DNA from: Tissierella sp. P1
Lineage (GTDB): Bacteria; Bacillota; Clostridia; Tissierellales; Tissierellaceae
Assembly: GCF_002266425.1 (NCBI RefSeq)
Contig: NZ_NPMN01000016.1
Location: 39,711-103,710 of the forward strand
Direction of reading: 5' to 3'
Length of the DNA: 64,000 nt
Both the position numbers and the translations under genes were made by a program. Positions within the stretch are counted from its first letter, which is position 1. Every line of letters starts with the position of its first letter. Of this stretch, positions 26,695-36,901 are shown in pieces. The notes beneath the pieces are model-generated. The model made no database searches and was not told where the DNA came from. It worked only from the letters and a program-made list of their open reading frames with translations.

Positions 26695-28083
26695 AAGAGT
26701 AATTTTTGTCTTAGTAGGATTCTGCTTAATGTTTATATCTTTAATAGTATATATTAGTTATTTTCAAGTCTTTAGAGCAGAAGCAATAAAGAATAATAGC
26801 TATAACAAAAGACTATGGATTAACGAAGAATCAATATTAAGAGGCTCAATACTAGATCGAAATGGAAGAACATTAGCATATAGTGAAAAAAAAGGTGATG
26901 TATATAATAGATACTATTTATATGAGAGATTATATAGCCATATAATAGGTTATAGTTATAGAGAATATGGAAAAGCAGGTTTAGAGCTTCAATATAATAA
27001 CACCTTATTAAATATAAATGAAAATGCTGCTATAAATGAAATAAAAAATATTGTTGCACCAACAACTGAAGGAAATTCAATTAAATTAACTATAGATCAT
27101 GATCTACAGACTAAGGCTAGAGCATTGCTAAAGGGAAAGAAGGGGTCAATTGTTGCTATGAACCTACTACAGGAGAAGTATATGCAATGGTTAGTCTTCC
27201 AGATTTTGATGCATCAAATTTAAAAGAGGACTGGAAGGAAATAACAGAAAACCCAGACAGTCCACTTATAAATAGAGCTACTCAGGGATTATATGCTCCT
27301 GGATCTACATTTAAGATTATAACTACTATTGCTGCCTTAAATACGGCGAATCTAGATAAATCTTATGAATGTACAGGTAGTACCAATATTAATGGGTATG
27401 TATTTAAGGACTATCAAGGAAAGGCACATGGCAATATTGATTTAAAGCAGGCTTTAGTTAAATCATGTAACACATATTTTACTGAAAAGGCAATTGAAAT
27501 AGGGAAAGATAAAATAGGAAATGTGGCAGAGAAATTTATGATAAATAATGACATTCCATTTGATTTACCTATCAAAAACTCTCAATTCCCTTTCAGAGAA
27601 AATTTAGGTAAAACAGATATTGCGGCCGCAGCTATAGGCCAAGGCAAATTATTAGTTACACCACTGAACATGGCATTAATAGCTTCTGGTATAGCAAATG
27701 GAGGTCAGGTAGTCAAACCTATTCTTGTTAAAGAGATTATATCTAAAAATGATAAGATATTAAGAAGAAATACAACTGAAATTTTATCTCAAGGAACAGA
27801 TTCTATTATAGCCAATGAAGTTAAGGATATGATGGTAGAGGTAATAAAATCTGGAACAGGAACAAATGCAAGAATAAAAAATGTAAAGGTGGCAGGGAAG
27901 ACAGGAACAGCTGAAAATTCTTCAGGTAAATCTCATGCATGGTTTGTTGGCTTTGCACCAGCAGATGATCCAAAGGTTGCAGTTGCGGTGATATTGGAAG
28001 AAGAAGGATCAACTGGAGGTAAATCTGCAGCACCTATAGCTAGGGATATTATGTTACATGTAATAAATAATATCAATGAATAA
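26678..28083 (+). CDS. pbpA: Penicillin-binding protein 2 (class B PBP), one frameshift
   Basis: Monofunctional peptidoglycan transpeptidase, 468 residues once repaired. N-terminal membrane anchor, a dimerisation-like region (SILRGSILDRNGRTLAY), and a transpeptidase domain with SxxK in PGSTFKII, SxN in KSCNTYF, and KTGT in VAGKTGTAEN. The frame breaks at AACCTACT (27161-27168): one C appears missing from a CCC run. Restoring it gives the expected VAMNPTTGEVYAMVSLPDFD. The partner is the FtsW/RodA-family protein encoded just upstream. Terminates 14 bases before pepF, with GGGGAGG between. Confidence 0.92.
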
Positions 28084-28097
28084 GGGGAGGTAATAAG

Positions 28098-29900
28098 ATG
28101 ACAAGTAAAAATGAAATACTTGAGAGAAAAGATATTCCAAATGAAAAAAAGTGGGATATAGAGTCTATGTTTGCTGATTTTAGCGAATGGGAAAAATCAT
28201 ATAATAATGCCAAAGAAATGGCTAAAAATTTTGAATCCTATAAGGAAAAAGTAGTTTCTAGCAGTGAAAATCTTTATAATGTGTTAAATGATATGGGGGA
28301 TTTATATAGAATAACAGAACAGCTATATTCCTATGCACATATGAAATTAGATGAAGATACTAGAGAAGGAAACTCTCAGGCCCTATCTGATAAAGGATTG
28401 GGGTTATATGTAGAAGTGGGAGAAAAGACTTCCTATGTAGTACCAGAAATATTAACATTAGATTTAGCTACATTAGAAAAATATTATGAAGAAAAACCTG
28501 AATTAGAGTTGTATAAAAAGCATATTGACGATATTATGAGGCAAAAAGAACATGTACTTTCTGCTAGAGAAGAATCTATATTAGCTCAAATGGGGGAGGT
28601 GGCTAATTCACCTCAGAAAATATTCTCCATGTTAAATAATGCAGATATTAAATTTCCTACAATAAAAGATGAAGAGGGTAAAGATGTAGAGGTAACTCAT
28701 GGTAATTTTATTCCACTTATGGAATCAAAAGATAGGGATGTGAGGAAGAGAGCATTTGAAGCTTTATATACTACTTATAAAGGATTTAAGAATACCTTTG
28801 CAGCTTCGCTAAATGGAGATTTGAAAAAGAATATATTTAATGCTACTGTGAGAAATTATAAATCAAGTAGGGAAGCATCCTTAGATCAAAACAATGTATC
28901 CTTATCTGTCTATGATAATTTAATTAAGTCCATTCATAATAATTTAGATAGTATGTATAAGTATATGGCAATTAGAAAAAGAGCTTTAGGAGTGGAAGAA
29001 CTTCATATGTATGACTTATATACTCCAATAGTCAAGGATGTAGATTTAAAAATACCATATGAGGAAGGCGTAGAATTAGTAAAAAAAGCTTAGTTCCTTT
29101 AGGCGGAGAATATATGGAAGTGGTAGAGGAAGGATTTAGTTCAAGGTGGATAGATGTATATGAAAATAGAGGGAAAAGATCTGGTGCATATTCAGGTGGT
29201 TCCTATGATTCTAAACCATTTATCTTATTAAATTACCATGATACATTGGACAATGTATTTACAGTGGCTCATGAATTAGGACATTCCATTCATAGCTATT
29301 TCACAAGAAAGACACAACCTTATATTTATGGAGATTATTCCATATTTGTAGCCGAAGTTGCGTCCACTGCAAATGAAGCTTTACTTATGGATTACATGTT
29401 AAAAAAATGTTAAAGATAAAAATGAAAAATTATATTTATTAAATCATTATTTGGAAAGTTTTAGAACTACAGTATTTAGACAAACTATGTTTGCAGAATT
29501 TGAGAAAACAATAAATGAATATCTTGAAGATGGCGGAGCATTGACTGCTGATTATCTATGTGAGACTTATAAGAAAATAAATGAATTATATTACGGACCA
29601 GATGTAGTGGTAGATGACGAAATTGCAATGGAATGGGCAAGAATACCTCATTTTTACTATAACTACTACGTATTCCAATATGCAACAGGTTATTCAGCAG
29701 CAGTTGCATTATCTGAAAAGATATTAGAAGAAGGAAAACCAGCAGTAGATAGATATATAAACTTCTTAAAGAGTGGAAGCTCAGATTATCCATTAAATGT
29801 ACTAAAAGCAGCAGGAGTAGATATGACTACAGAAGAACCAGTAAATAATGCAATGAAGTTATTTAGTAAATTAGTTGATGAGATGGATAAGTTGATATAA
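28098..29900 (+). CDS. pepF: Oligoendopeptidase F, two compensating frameshifts
   Basis: M3B-family zinc peptidase of about 600 residues, cleaving oligopeptides in the cytoplasm. The zinc site is [12 protein letters not shown], with downstream [19 protein letters not shown] supplying the third ligand. Two breaks divide the gene: near 29081-29092 (AAAAAAAGCTTAG, one base short) and in A7 at 29401-29407 (one base long). They cancel, so 28098-29900 is exactly a multiple of three and gives the normal family length. Both lie in or beside homopolymers. A strong terminator follows. Confidence 0.93.
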
Positions 29901-29915
29901 TTTTAAATTTAATAT

Positions 29916-29952
29916 AAAACCAACTAAGATAAAGAGGTCTTAGTTGGTTTTT
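29916..29952 (+). terminator. Intrinsic terminator after pepF
   Basis: A 14-bp perfect stem, AAAACCAACTAAGA against TCTTAGTTGGTTTT with an eight-base loop, is followed by a T run. Confidence 0.9.
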
Positions 29953-30280
29953 ATGTATTTAAGATAGAAAAACGTCGAAAGATGACAGAAGGTTATGAAA
30001 AAGTATCGTTGGATATATATAAGGCAAATGATATAATTTAGACAGATACAGTCTTGCTATTAAATTGACTTTATAATATTTTAGGACAAGCTGATAAACT
30101 AATATATCTAAGAAATAGTTCTTTTGCAATAAAATATAATGTTATTGAATAAATTATTGTATTTCTCTCTGGGAATCTTTTATATTTTAGTCTTTCATTT
30201 GATTTTTAGCAATAGTTGCAAGAGCCAGAGACAATAATCCTACATATTTTCTTACATAATTAATAAATTGCCACATTATT
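29953..30280. other. Gene-poor gap at the left border of the foreign-looking segment
   Basis: About 330 bases without a convincing gene. No tRNA or insertion-sequence ends were seen. The only notable frame is a 29-codon one on the minus strand (30187-30276) without a ribosome site. The gap separates host-like genes from the transferase/ABC segment and may hold the insertion junction. Confidence 0.5.
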
Positions 30281-31006
30281 ATGTCGATTAGAAGTTTAAA
30301 TATAAAAGTAGATTCTGTTATTCAAAGGACAGATGTCTATATTCAACAATTGTCAGAATGCAGTTCAACAATATGTATTTGTTCTGTTGATTATCCTACT
30401 GCAAGAGCATGTAATTTATCAGACCTGAGAAAGATTGAGCATGAACAGGGGCGCCGTGCAGCATATTTAGCATGTGAAAATTTGATTGGAAGAGGAGGAA
30501 GAGATGCACATATTGATATAAAAAATGGCATTTTCGGAGAGCCTGTGGTTATTTCTGATAACAGTATACCTTTGCATGTAACCATTTCTCATTCAAGGGC
30601 GGTCGGAGTAGCTATAGATTCTAAATTAGATGGATTTATAGGAATAGATATAGAATCTACGAATAGGGAGCATAAGCGAGCTTTGGAATATATTTCAACT
30701 GAAAAAGAACGTCAATTTTTTATTGATCAAGAAATGCCTACGCTAATATGTTGGACTGTGAAGGAAGCGCTTTCAAAGGTTTTGAAAACTGGTTTTCTAA
30801 CGTCTACTGAAATATTTGACATTAATAAAACAAAAATCGAGAATGATATGATTGTATGTGAATTTAGGTATTTTAGTCAATTTGAGGCACTTTCGATTTG
30901 GGGTGGTAGTCTTTGTCTTTCAATGGTATTTCCGAAAAAACGGCGTCCTGAAGTTGATGCTACTTCAATTAGGAAATACCTGCGATCAATTTCAATTTTA
31001 GAGTAA
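30281..31006 (+). CDS. 4'-phosphopantetheinyl transferase (Sfp superfamily)
   Basis: A 241-residue Sfp/AcpT-type enzyme that attaches phosphopantetheine from CoA to a carrier-protein serine. Motifs in order: VTISHSRAVGVAI, GFIGIDIEST (Mg-binding acidic pair) and the CWTVKEALSKVLKTG (W-x-x-KEA-x-x-K) signature. The length suits broad-range activators of NRPS/PKS or RiPP carriers rather than short AcpS. No ribosome site is visible before the ATG. Codon use differs from the neighbours (CGC, CGG and CGT arginine). It is 22 bases from an ABC transporter, but no carrier protein or synthetase is in the window. Confidence 0.85.
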   Translation: MSIRSLNIKVDSVIQRTDVYIQQLSECSSTICICSVDYPTARACNLSDLRKIEHEQGRRAAYLACENLIGRGGRDAHIDIKNGIFGEPVVISDNSIPLHVTISHSRAVGVAIDSKLDGFIGIDIESTNREHKRALEYISTEKERQFFIDQEMPTLICWTVKEALSKVLKTGFLTSTEIFDINKTKIENDMIVCEFRYFSQFEALSIWGGSLCLSMVFPKKRRPEVDATSIRKYLRSISILE

Positions 31007-31027
31007 TTTTATAGGGGAGTATGATAT

Positions 31028-31735
31028 ATGAGTTATTTTTTGAAGTTAAATAATGTAGTTAAGTATTATGGTGAGGGTGAAAGCCGTATGAAGGTTCTAA
31101 ACGGGATCAATATTGCATTGGAAAAAAGAAAAATTTGTGCGATTCTTGGTCCGAGTGGGTCAGGAAAATCTACTCTATTGAATGTTATCGGTGGTCTGGA
31201 CAGTGTTGATAAAGGAAGTATTATAATTGACGAAAAAACAGATATAACAAAGTTAAAACGAAAAGAAATTGCACAGTACCGTAGAGGTTATTTAGGATTT
31301 ATATTTCAGTTCTATAATTTGATTCCTAACTTGACGGTTCGAGAAAATATTCAAGTTTGTGAATATCTGGCAAGTAATCCATTATCTTTGGATGAATTGA
31401 TTGAAACTATAGGCATGGCTGAGCATCAGAATAAATTTCCTTCACAGTTATCAGGAGGCCAGCAGCAGAGATGTGCTATTGCTAGATCATTGATTAAGAA
31501 TCCAGAATTATTATTATGTGATGAACCGACTGGTGCCCTAGATTCGAAATCAGCTAAAGATGTTCTCGTGTTGATTGAAAACGTAAACAAGAAATATGGA
31601 ACAACAGTATTACTGGTAACTCATAATGTTGATATCGAACAGATGGCACATATGATTATTCGTATGAAAGACGGAACTATAGTTAGTTCAATTGAAAATA
31701 GTAACAGAAAAAATGCTAAGGATATTGAATGGTAG
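31028..31735 (+). CDS. ABC transporter ATPase (LolD/MacB type)
   Basis: A 235-residue ATPase of the FtsE/LolD/MacB group. Walker A GPSGSGKST, Q-loop FIFQFYNLIPNLTV, signature LSGGQQQRCAIARS, Walker B LLLCDEPTGALD and H-loop LVTHNVDIE. GGGGAGT lies upstream of the ATG. It overlaps the permease gene by seven bases and is translationally coupled to it. Together they form a type-VII (MacB-like) system, usually for peptide or antibiotic export or sensing. Foreign-looking codon use like its neighbours. Confidence 0.92.
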   Translation: MSYFLKLNNVVKYYGEGESRMKVLNGINIALEKRKICAILGPSGSGKSTLLNVIGGLDSVDKGSIIIDEKTDITKLKRKEIAQYRRGYLGFIFQFYNLIPNLTVRENIQVCEYLASNPLSLDELIETIGMAEHQNKFPSQLSGGQQQRCAIARSLIKNPELLLCDEPTGALDSKSAKDVLVLIENVNKKYGTTVLLVTHNVDIEQMAHMIIRMKDGTIVSSIENSNRKNAKDIEW

Positions 31736-34700
31736 GGTGGCTTATGATACTTAATAAAAAGATTTTCCGAGAATTGAAAAATAATATTGTGCGATATGCT
31801 ACCTTCTTTTTTTTGCTGGTATTTGGTATCGTTCTAATTGTAGGGATGGTTGCAAGTAGTGATAGTATCATTAATACGGTAAAGCTGACTAATGAGACAT
31901 CTAATGTAGAATCAGGAGAGTTTTCACTTTACGTCCAGCTGTCGAATGAAAATATTAATGAGCTGAGTAAGCATGGTGTCAATATTGAGAAGGCATTTTA
32001 CATTGATGTTAATATGGAAGACGGTTCGGTTTTACGGATTTTCCAGAATCGTAAAAATATTAATCTGTTGAATATTGCTAGTGGGAAGCAAGCAATAAAA
32101 AATAAAGAGATTGTAGTAGAAAAGCATTATGCTGCAAGTCATGGGCTAGATGTTGGCAGCAGCATTAATATACTGAATATGACTTATACAGTGACAGGAA
32201 CTGGCAGTGTGCCAGATTATTGCTTTGTTAAGAAAAATTTGTCGGACATCACTTCGGATACATCCAAATTTAGTGTTGCATTTGTTACTGATGAAGCATT
32301 CACTGAAATAACCTTAATGACAAGTAATATTGTCTATAACTATAGTTACACACTTTCAGGTGATTACAATAACAGTGATCTTCTGGATTATCTTTTGTCT
32401 GTAGAATATGACAAATATGCTTCTAAAGATGAAACATATCAGGCAATGAGAGAAGATGCCGAAGATGAGATTTTAAAGTTTACAGATCCGTTATCTGATC
32501 TTGAACAGGGAGCATCTAATCTTTCTGATGGAATATATAAATTTGGTGATGCAACGTTAGAAATCACATCTGGGGCAAATAAACTTAAAGAAGGATTTGA
32601 TGAATATTCGGAAAAGGTAGATAGATTCAACAGTGGATTAAAAGTGCTCTCTAATGGTCTTGATGATTTGCATACTGGAACAAGTCAGCTGAATGACAGT
32701 TATGCATATTTGTCACACAATGGAACTACATTGAGTAAATTAGCTGATAATATGCTTTTAACAATGCTTGCAAACATTGAAGGTAATTTGAATACTCAGG
32801 GATATGATGTACAACTGACTGAATCTGATTATAAAGAGACCTTTAGTGGAATTTATTCTTTGATAGGAACTGATTCTCCTCAATGGAAAAAATTGAGTGA
32901 ATTTGAGGCGTTACTTGACAATTTTTATGCTCTTAAACAATCAATTTCTGAGTATACTGATGGTGTATCGAAAGCCTATGATTCATTATCTAAACTGAAT
33001 TCAGTAACAGGGTCTTTAGCGGACGGAGGGGATAGGCTTAATAGTTCGTCTGAGTTGCTACAGGATGCTATGAGACAATTGAATGAAGGTACTAGCAGTA
33101 TTAGTGAGGCAATGGCAGAGATAAATGACAAGATAACTGAACTGGAAGATGGTTCTAAAGAATTGTATGGAGGTATACAGGAAGTTACTCAAACCGTTAA
33201 AGACTATATCAATGATGAATATGACATTGATAGAATTAATTTGACTAGTTTCATAGAAAATGAAAACAATACGAGAATTAATGGATACAAGGAGGATACG
33301 CTCATTAACAGAAATGCTGCTATAGCTGTGGGTGTCATATTCTTTATTCTTATTTCATATGTTCTATCGGTTTTTTCTGTACATATTATTGAGAGTGAAA
33401 GAAATCAGATTGGCACTCTTTACGCAATGGGGTATATACAAAAAGAACTTACAAAGCATTACATGATTCTTCCCGTAAGCATTACCATTGTAGGTTCCAT
33501 AATAGGTACAGTTGTTGGATATTTAACGATTCCTTACTTTGCATTAAGCAGTGTAGGATTTTATTCATATGCTGACTTGATATTGTCATATCCATACTAC
33601 ATTTTTATATATTCAATTGTTGTTCCGGTTTTGATTGCATATATAGTTAATGTTATTATAATACGTAAAAAATTATCCGCAGAACCACTCAGCCTGATTC
33701 GTGGTACAGACTTGAACAGGCATAACCAGAATGTGCAGGTCAATCTGAAACATATGAACTTTGTAAACAAATTCCGTATTAGACAGGTTATCAGAGAGTC
33801 AAGAATTATGGGTATTCTATTTGGCGGATTACTTATTGCGATTTTTCTTCTTGTATTTTCATTTTGCATTTACTGTAGTATATCAGATTATGCCGAAAGG
33901 ATTACTAATGGTGTTAATTACAATTATATGTATCTGTTAAAATCTTCATTGTATGATATACCAGAGGAAGGTGAATCAGTATATATAGAGGAACTAAGTT
34001 ATGAAATGAGTGGTATGAAATTTGATGTAACGATTATGGGTATTGAAGAGGACAGTAAATATTTCGATTTCAAATTAGGAAATAAGCATAATGATGTTGT
34101 GATTTCTGATTCTGTTGCAATGAAATTCAAACTAAAAATTGGAGATAAGTTTATTTTGTCTGAAGGTTTAACTAATAAGAATTATGCATTTACTGTATCT
34201 GGAGAGACTAATTATGCAAACAGTCTCTACATTTTCATGGATATATCTGAAATGCATGAACTCTTCGGTACCAATGAGAATTATAAAAATATTATCCTTT
34301 CAGATGTACCATTAGATATAGATGAAAAATACGTTCAGTCTGTTATAAAGTCCGATGATATCAAAGAAACAGCAGATTCATTTGTTTCTTTAATGACTAC
34401 TACTATTGGAATGCTCCTAATAGTATCAATAGTATTATTTGTCATTGTTACCTTCATATTGATGAAAAATGTTATTGAACGTTCAACATTCAGTATATCG
34501 CTATTAAAGGTATTCGGCTATACAGAAAATGAGGTAAGCAAGCTTTACATACGGAGTTTACTCTATATAGTTTTGCTAGCAGCTGCCATAGGTATCCCAT
34601 TAAGTAAACTCATTTTGAATAGCTTGTATCCTGCATTAGTTATTAATTTTAATTCTGGAATGAAAACAGTATTAACACTTCCGGCACTTACATGTATTAT

Positions 34701-34797
34701 CGTTCTTATATTAGTTTCATATGCAGTGGTAGTTCTATTACTGCAAGAACGACTGAAGAAAGTGTCGTTAGCAGAAGTTCTGAAGGCAAGGGAATAA
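31729..34797 (+). CDS. FtsX-like ABC permease with long extracellular coiled-coil region
   Basis: A 1022-residue permease. One N-terminal helix (about 20-45) leads to a MacB-type periplasmic-like core and then a long extracellular stretch (about 240-500). This carries YhgE/Pip-like repeats of roughly L-x-x-G-x-x-x-L (for example LEQGASNLSDGIYKFGDATL and LKVLSNGLDDLHTGTSQL). An FtsX unit with three helices follows (about 530-650), then a second extracellular domain and a C-terminal FtsX unit (about 890-1010). Start could be ATG 31744, which has GGGTGG four bases upstream. The long stalk-like region suggests reaching through the thick cell wall. Confidence 0.85.
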   Translation: MVGWLMILNKKIFRELKNNIVRYATFFFLLVFGIVLIVGMVASSDSIINTVKLTNETSNVESGEFSLYVQLSNENINELSKHGVNIEKAFYIDVNMEDGSVLRIFQNRKNINLLNIASGKQAIKNKEIVVEKHYAASHGLDVGSSINILNMTYTVTGTGSVPDYCFVKKNLSDITSDTSKFSVAFVTDEAFTEITLMTSNIVYNYSYTLSGDYNNSDLLDYLLSVEYDKYASKDETYQAMREDAEDEILKFTDPLSDLEQGASNLSDGIYKFGDATLEITSGANKLKEGFDEYSEKVDRFNSGLKVLSNGLDDLHTGTSQLNDSYAYLSHNGTTLSKLADNMLLTMLANIEGNLNTQGYDVQLTESDYKETFSGIYSLIGTDSPQWKKLSEFEALLDNFYALKQSISEYTDGVSKAYDSLSKLNSVTGSLADGGDRLNSSSELLQDAMRQLNEGTSSISEAMAEINDKITELEDGSKELYGGIQEVTQTVKDYINDEYDIDRINLTSFIENENNTRINGYKEDTLINRNAAIAVGVIFFILISYVLSVFSVHIIESERNQIGTLYAMGYIQKELTKHYMILPVSITIVGSIIGTVVGYLTIPYFALSSVGFYSYADLILSYPYYIFIYSIVVPVLIAYIVNVIIIRKKLSAEPLSLIRGTDLNRHNQNVQVNLKHMNFVNKFRIRQVIRESRIMGILFGGLLIAIFLLVFSFCIYCSISDYAERITNGVNYNYMYLLKSSLYDIPEEGESVYIEELSYEMSGMKFDVTIMGIEEDSKYFDFKLGNKHNDVVISDSVAMKFKLKIGDKFILSEGLTNKNYAFTVSGETNYANSLYIFMDISEMHELFGTNENYKNIILSDVPLDIDEKYVQSVIKSDDIKETADSFVSLMTTTIGMLLIVSIVLFVIVTFILMKNVIERSTFSISLLKVFGYTENEVSKLYIRSLLYIVLLAAAIGIPLSKLILNSLYPALVINFNSGMKTVLTLPALTCIIVLILVSYAVVVLLLQERLKKVSLAEVLKARE

Positions 34798-34917
34798 TAA
34801 GGAGGTATGCTGCCTGGAGATATGTAGAGGTTATAGAGAAAATATAATATTTTATGTCTTGCAAAATATTTTCAAATGGAATAGAATACATTTTTATAAT
34901 TAGAAGGGCAAAAGAAA

Positions 34918-34958
34918 GCCAAAGTGAACTTCTGTGAAGTTTACTTTGGCAATTTTTC
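34918..34958 (+). terminator. Intrinsic terminator at right border of the transferase/ABC segment
   Basis: A 14-bp stem, GCCAAAGTGAACTT against AAGTTTACTTTGGC with one G-U pair, is followed by AATTTTTCTC. Confidence 0.85.
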
Positions 34959-35062
34959 TCTGATAAATTTATCAGATAACTCAGAATTAGGGTTGGTTTT
35001 CAGTTTTGCTCTTACGGTTCCTACAAATGGTATATAAAAGGTTTTTTATTTTAAGGTCACTT

Positions 35063-35875
35063 CTATAGAAACTTGCTCTTTAAATTATCCCAGTACATAT
35101 TCTTATCGAAGTTCAATTTTTTAATAGTTTTATCAGAAATCTTCAAATCGATACTAGTGATGTTATTGTATTTGAATTCAACTCCATCATTGATGACTAA
35201 AATTGAATTTTCATATCTAAGTTCTGGTTTAATAGATATAATTATATCTCCCGGCACCACTGCACTATTTGGCAGAGATCTATAAGCCTTAGAACTAATA
35301 GGTGATAGAGGAGTAAGTTGTAGTGTTTTTAGTGATGGATATATTATACTTCCACCACTGGAAAAATTGTAGGCAGTACTACCTACGGGTGTTGATATAA
35401 TAACCCCATCGCCACTAAATTTCTCTAAATGATTACCATCTATAAATATTTCTAGATGAACTACCTTGGATTTAATTCCTTTAATAACTATTTCATTTAC
35501 ACCAGTGAGAAAAAAGCATTTGTTTTTAGTACATATTTTTGCATTTACTAACGAAATCTCTTCGACAACATAATCCTTATTTATATATTTATCAATAAAT
35601 TCATCAATATTTCCAGGTAATATTTCTTGAAAAAAACCTAAATGACCAGTATTTATTCCTACAAAAGGAATACTAGGGAATTTATTGCGATGTACTGCTC
35701 TTAGAAATGCACCATCACCACCAACGCATATATTAAGCTCCGCATTGTCGCTATAATTCTCTGGTATATGGAAACCTTTATATTTAAGCTTTTCTGATAA
35801 AAGCTGGGATGTTTTCTTTGATTCAAAATTATAATTTGAAATAATATTAATTATTCTATTATCTATGGTATTCAC
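35063..35875 (-). CDS. nadK: NAD kinase
   Basis: ATP-NAD kinase making NADP, 270 residues. The diagnostic segments are CVGGDGAFLRAVH (GGDG), VGINTGHLGFFQEI, EIVIKGIKSKVVHLEIFIDGNHLEKFSGDGVIISTPVGSTAYNFSSGGSII and SLPNSAVVPGD. Full length for the Firmicute form. The start codon is preceded by a weak GGGGGTC site. It is divergent from the pseudouridine synthase, and its end faces the transferase/ABC segment. Confidence 0.95.
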   Translation of the reverse strand: MNTIDNRIINIISNYNFESKKTSQLLSEKLKYKGFHIPENYSDNAELNICVGGDGAFLRAVHRNKFPSIPFVGINTGHLGFFQEILPGNIDEFIDKYINKDYVVEEISLVNAKICTKNKCFFLTGVNEIVIKGIKSKVVHLEIFIDGNHLEKFSGDGVIISTPVGSTAYNFSSGGSIIYPSLKTLQLTPLSPISSKAYRSLPNSAVVPGDIIISIKPELRYENSILVINDGVEFKYNNITSIDLKISDKTIKKLNFDKNMYWDNLKSKFL

Positions 35876-35978
35876 AAATTGACCCCCTAAACGGTTTTTA
35901 TCTTTAAAATTAAATAAAATTTGATATAATTAGTTTACCAATATTATATAATAAAGATAAGAAAATTTGGAGGAAATT

Positions 35979-36881
35979 ATGAATTTATTTAAAGAAAATG
36001 AAAATATTGTTGTTTTTAAAGCTGATAAAGATGGACTAGATTTAGAGGAATTCCTCTCTAGTAATGATATTTCAGGACGATTATTTAGAAAGTTATACAA
36101 AGGAAAGCAAATATATGTAAATGGTAAATTTAAAAGAAAAGGATTAATTCTTGAAAAAGGTGATTTAGTATCTATATATATGGAAAACGAAGATGAGAAT
36201 ACAACACCAGAAAAAATGGAGATAGATATTATTTATGAGGATTTTGATCTTCTGATTTTAAATAAACAACCAAATATAGTGGTACATCCAACAAAGTCTC
36301 ATCAAGAAAATACTTTATCCAATGGAATATCATATTATTTTAAAGAAAAAGGTATAAAGAAGAAGATAAGATTTGTAAATAGACTAGATATGAATACTAC
36401 TGGAATTTTAATTGTAGCAAAGAATCCTTTTGCACATCAGCAAATGGCTTTGCAGTTTGAATCAAATGAAGTGGAAAAAAAGTATCAGGCAATAGTATCT
36501 GGTATTGTAGAAAAAAATGAAGATTATATAGATTTACCTATCGGAAGAGAGGAAGAGAAAAGTGTTAAAAAAGTAGTGACAGAAAATGGACAAAAGGCTT
36601 TGACTAAATATACTGTAATTGAAAAATATAAAGATGCATCATTACTTGATGTGCAGATATTTACAGGGAGATCTCATCAGATTAGAGTTCATTTAAATCA
36701 TATTGGCCATCCAATAATAGGAGATGTTCTATATAATGAAGAAAGTCCTTATATAGATAGGCAAGCTTTGCATTCATATTATTTAAAAATAAAACATCCT
36801 AGAACAAAAAAAGATATAGAATTTATCGCCTCTCTACCTGAGGATATGAAAAGACTAATTAACCACCTAAAGAATAAGTAA
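35979..36881 (+). CDS. RluA-family pseudouridine synthase (S4 domain)
   Basis: About 300 residues, with an S4-like N-terminus (LEEFLSSNDISGRLFRKLYKGKQIYVNG), then LNKQPNIVVHPTKSH, catalytic NRLDMNTTGILIVAKN, and TGRSHQIRVHLNHIGHPIIGD. The start is ATG 35979, five bases after GGAGG; TTG 35967 overlaps that site. It is a second RluA-type paralogue in the window besides the one at 6478-7446. Its stop codon lies inside a shared bidirectional terminator. Confidence 0.92.
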   Translation: MNLFKENENIVVFKADKDGLDLEEFLSSNDISGRLFRKLYKGKQIYVNGKFKRKGLILEKGDLVSIYMENEDENTTPEKMEIDIIYEDFDLLILNKQPNIVVHPTKSHQENTLSNGISYYFKEKGIKKKIRFVNRLDMNTTGILIVAKNPFAHQQMALQFESNEVEKKYQAIVSGIVEKNEDYIDLPIGREEEKSVKKVVTENGQKALTKYTVIEKYKDASLLDVQIFTGRSHQIRVHLNHIGHPIIGDVLYNEESPYIDRQALHSYYLKIKHPRTKKDIEFIASLPEDMKRLINHLKNK

Positions 36882-36901
36882 AACTTATTCTTTAGGTGGT
36901 T
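36861..36901. terminator. Bidirectional terminator containing both stop codons
   Basis: An 18-bp perfect stem starts AACCACCTAAAG and ends CTTTAGGTGGTT, with loop TAAAA. The pseudouridine-synthase stop (36879-36881) and the convergent gene's stop (36885-36887) both fall within it. Confidence 0.9.
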
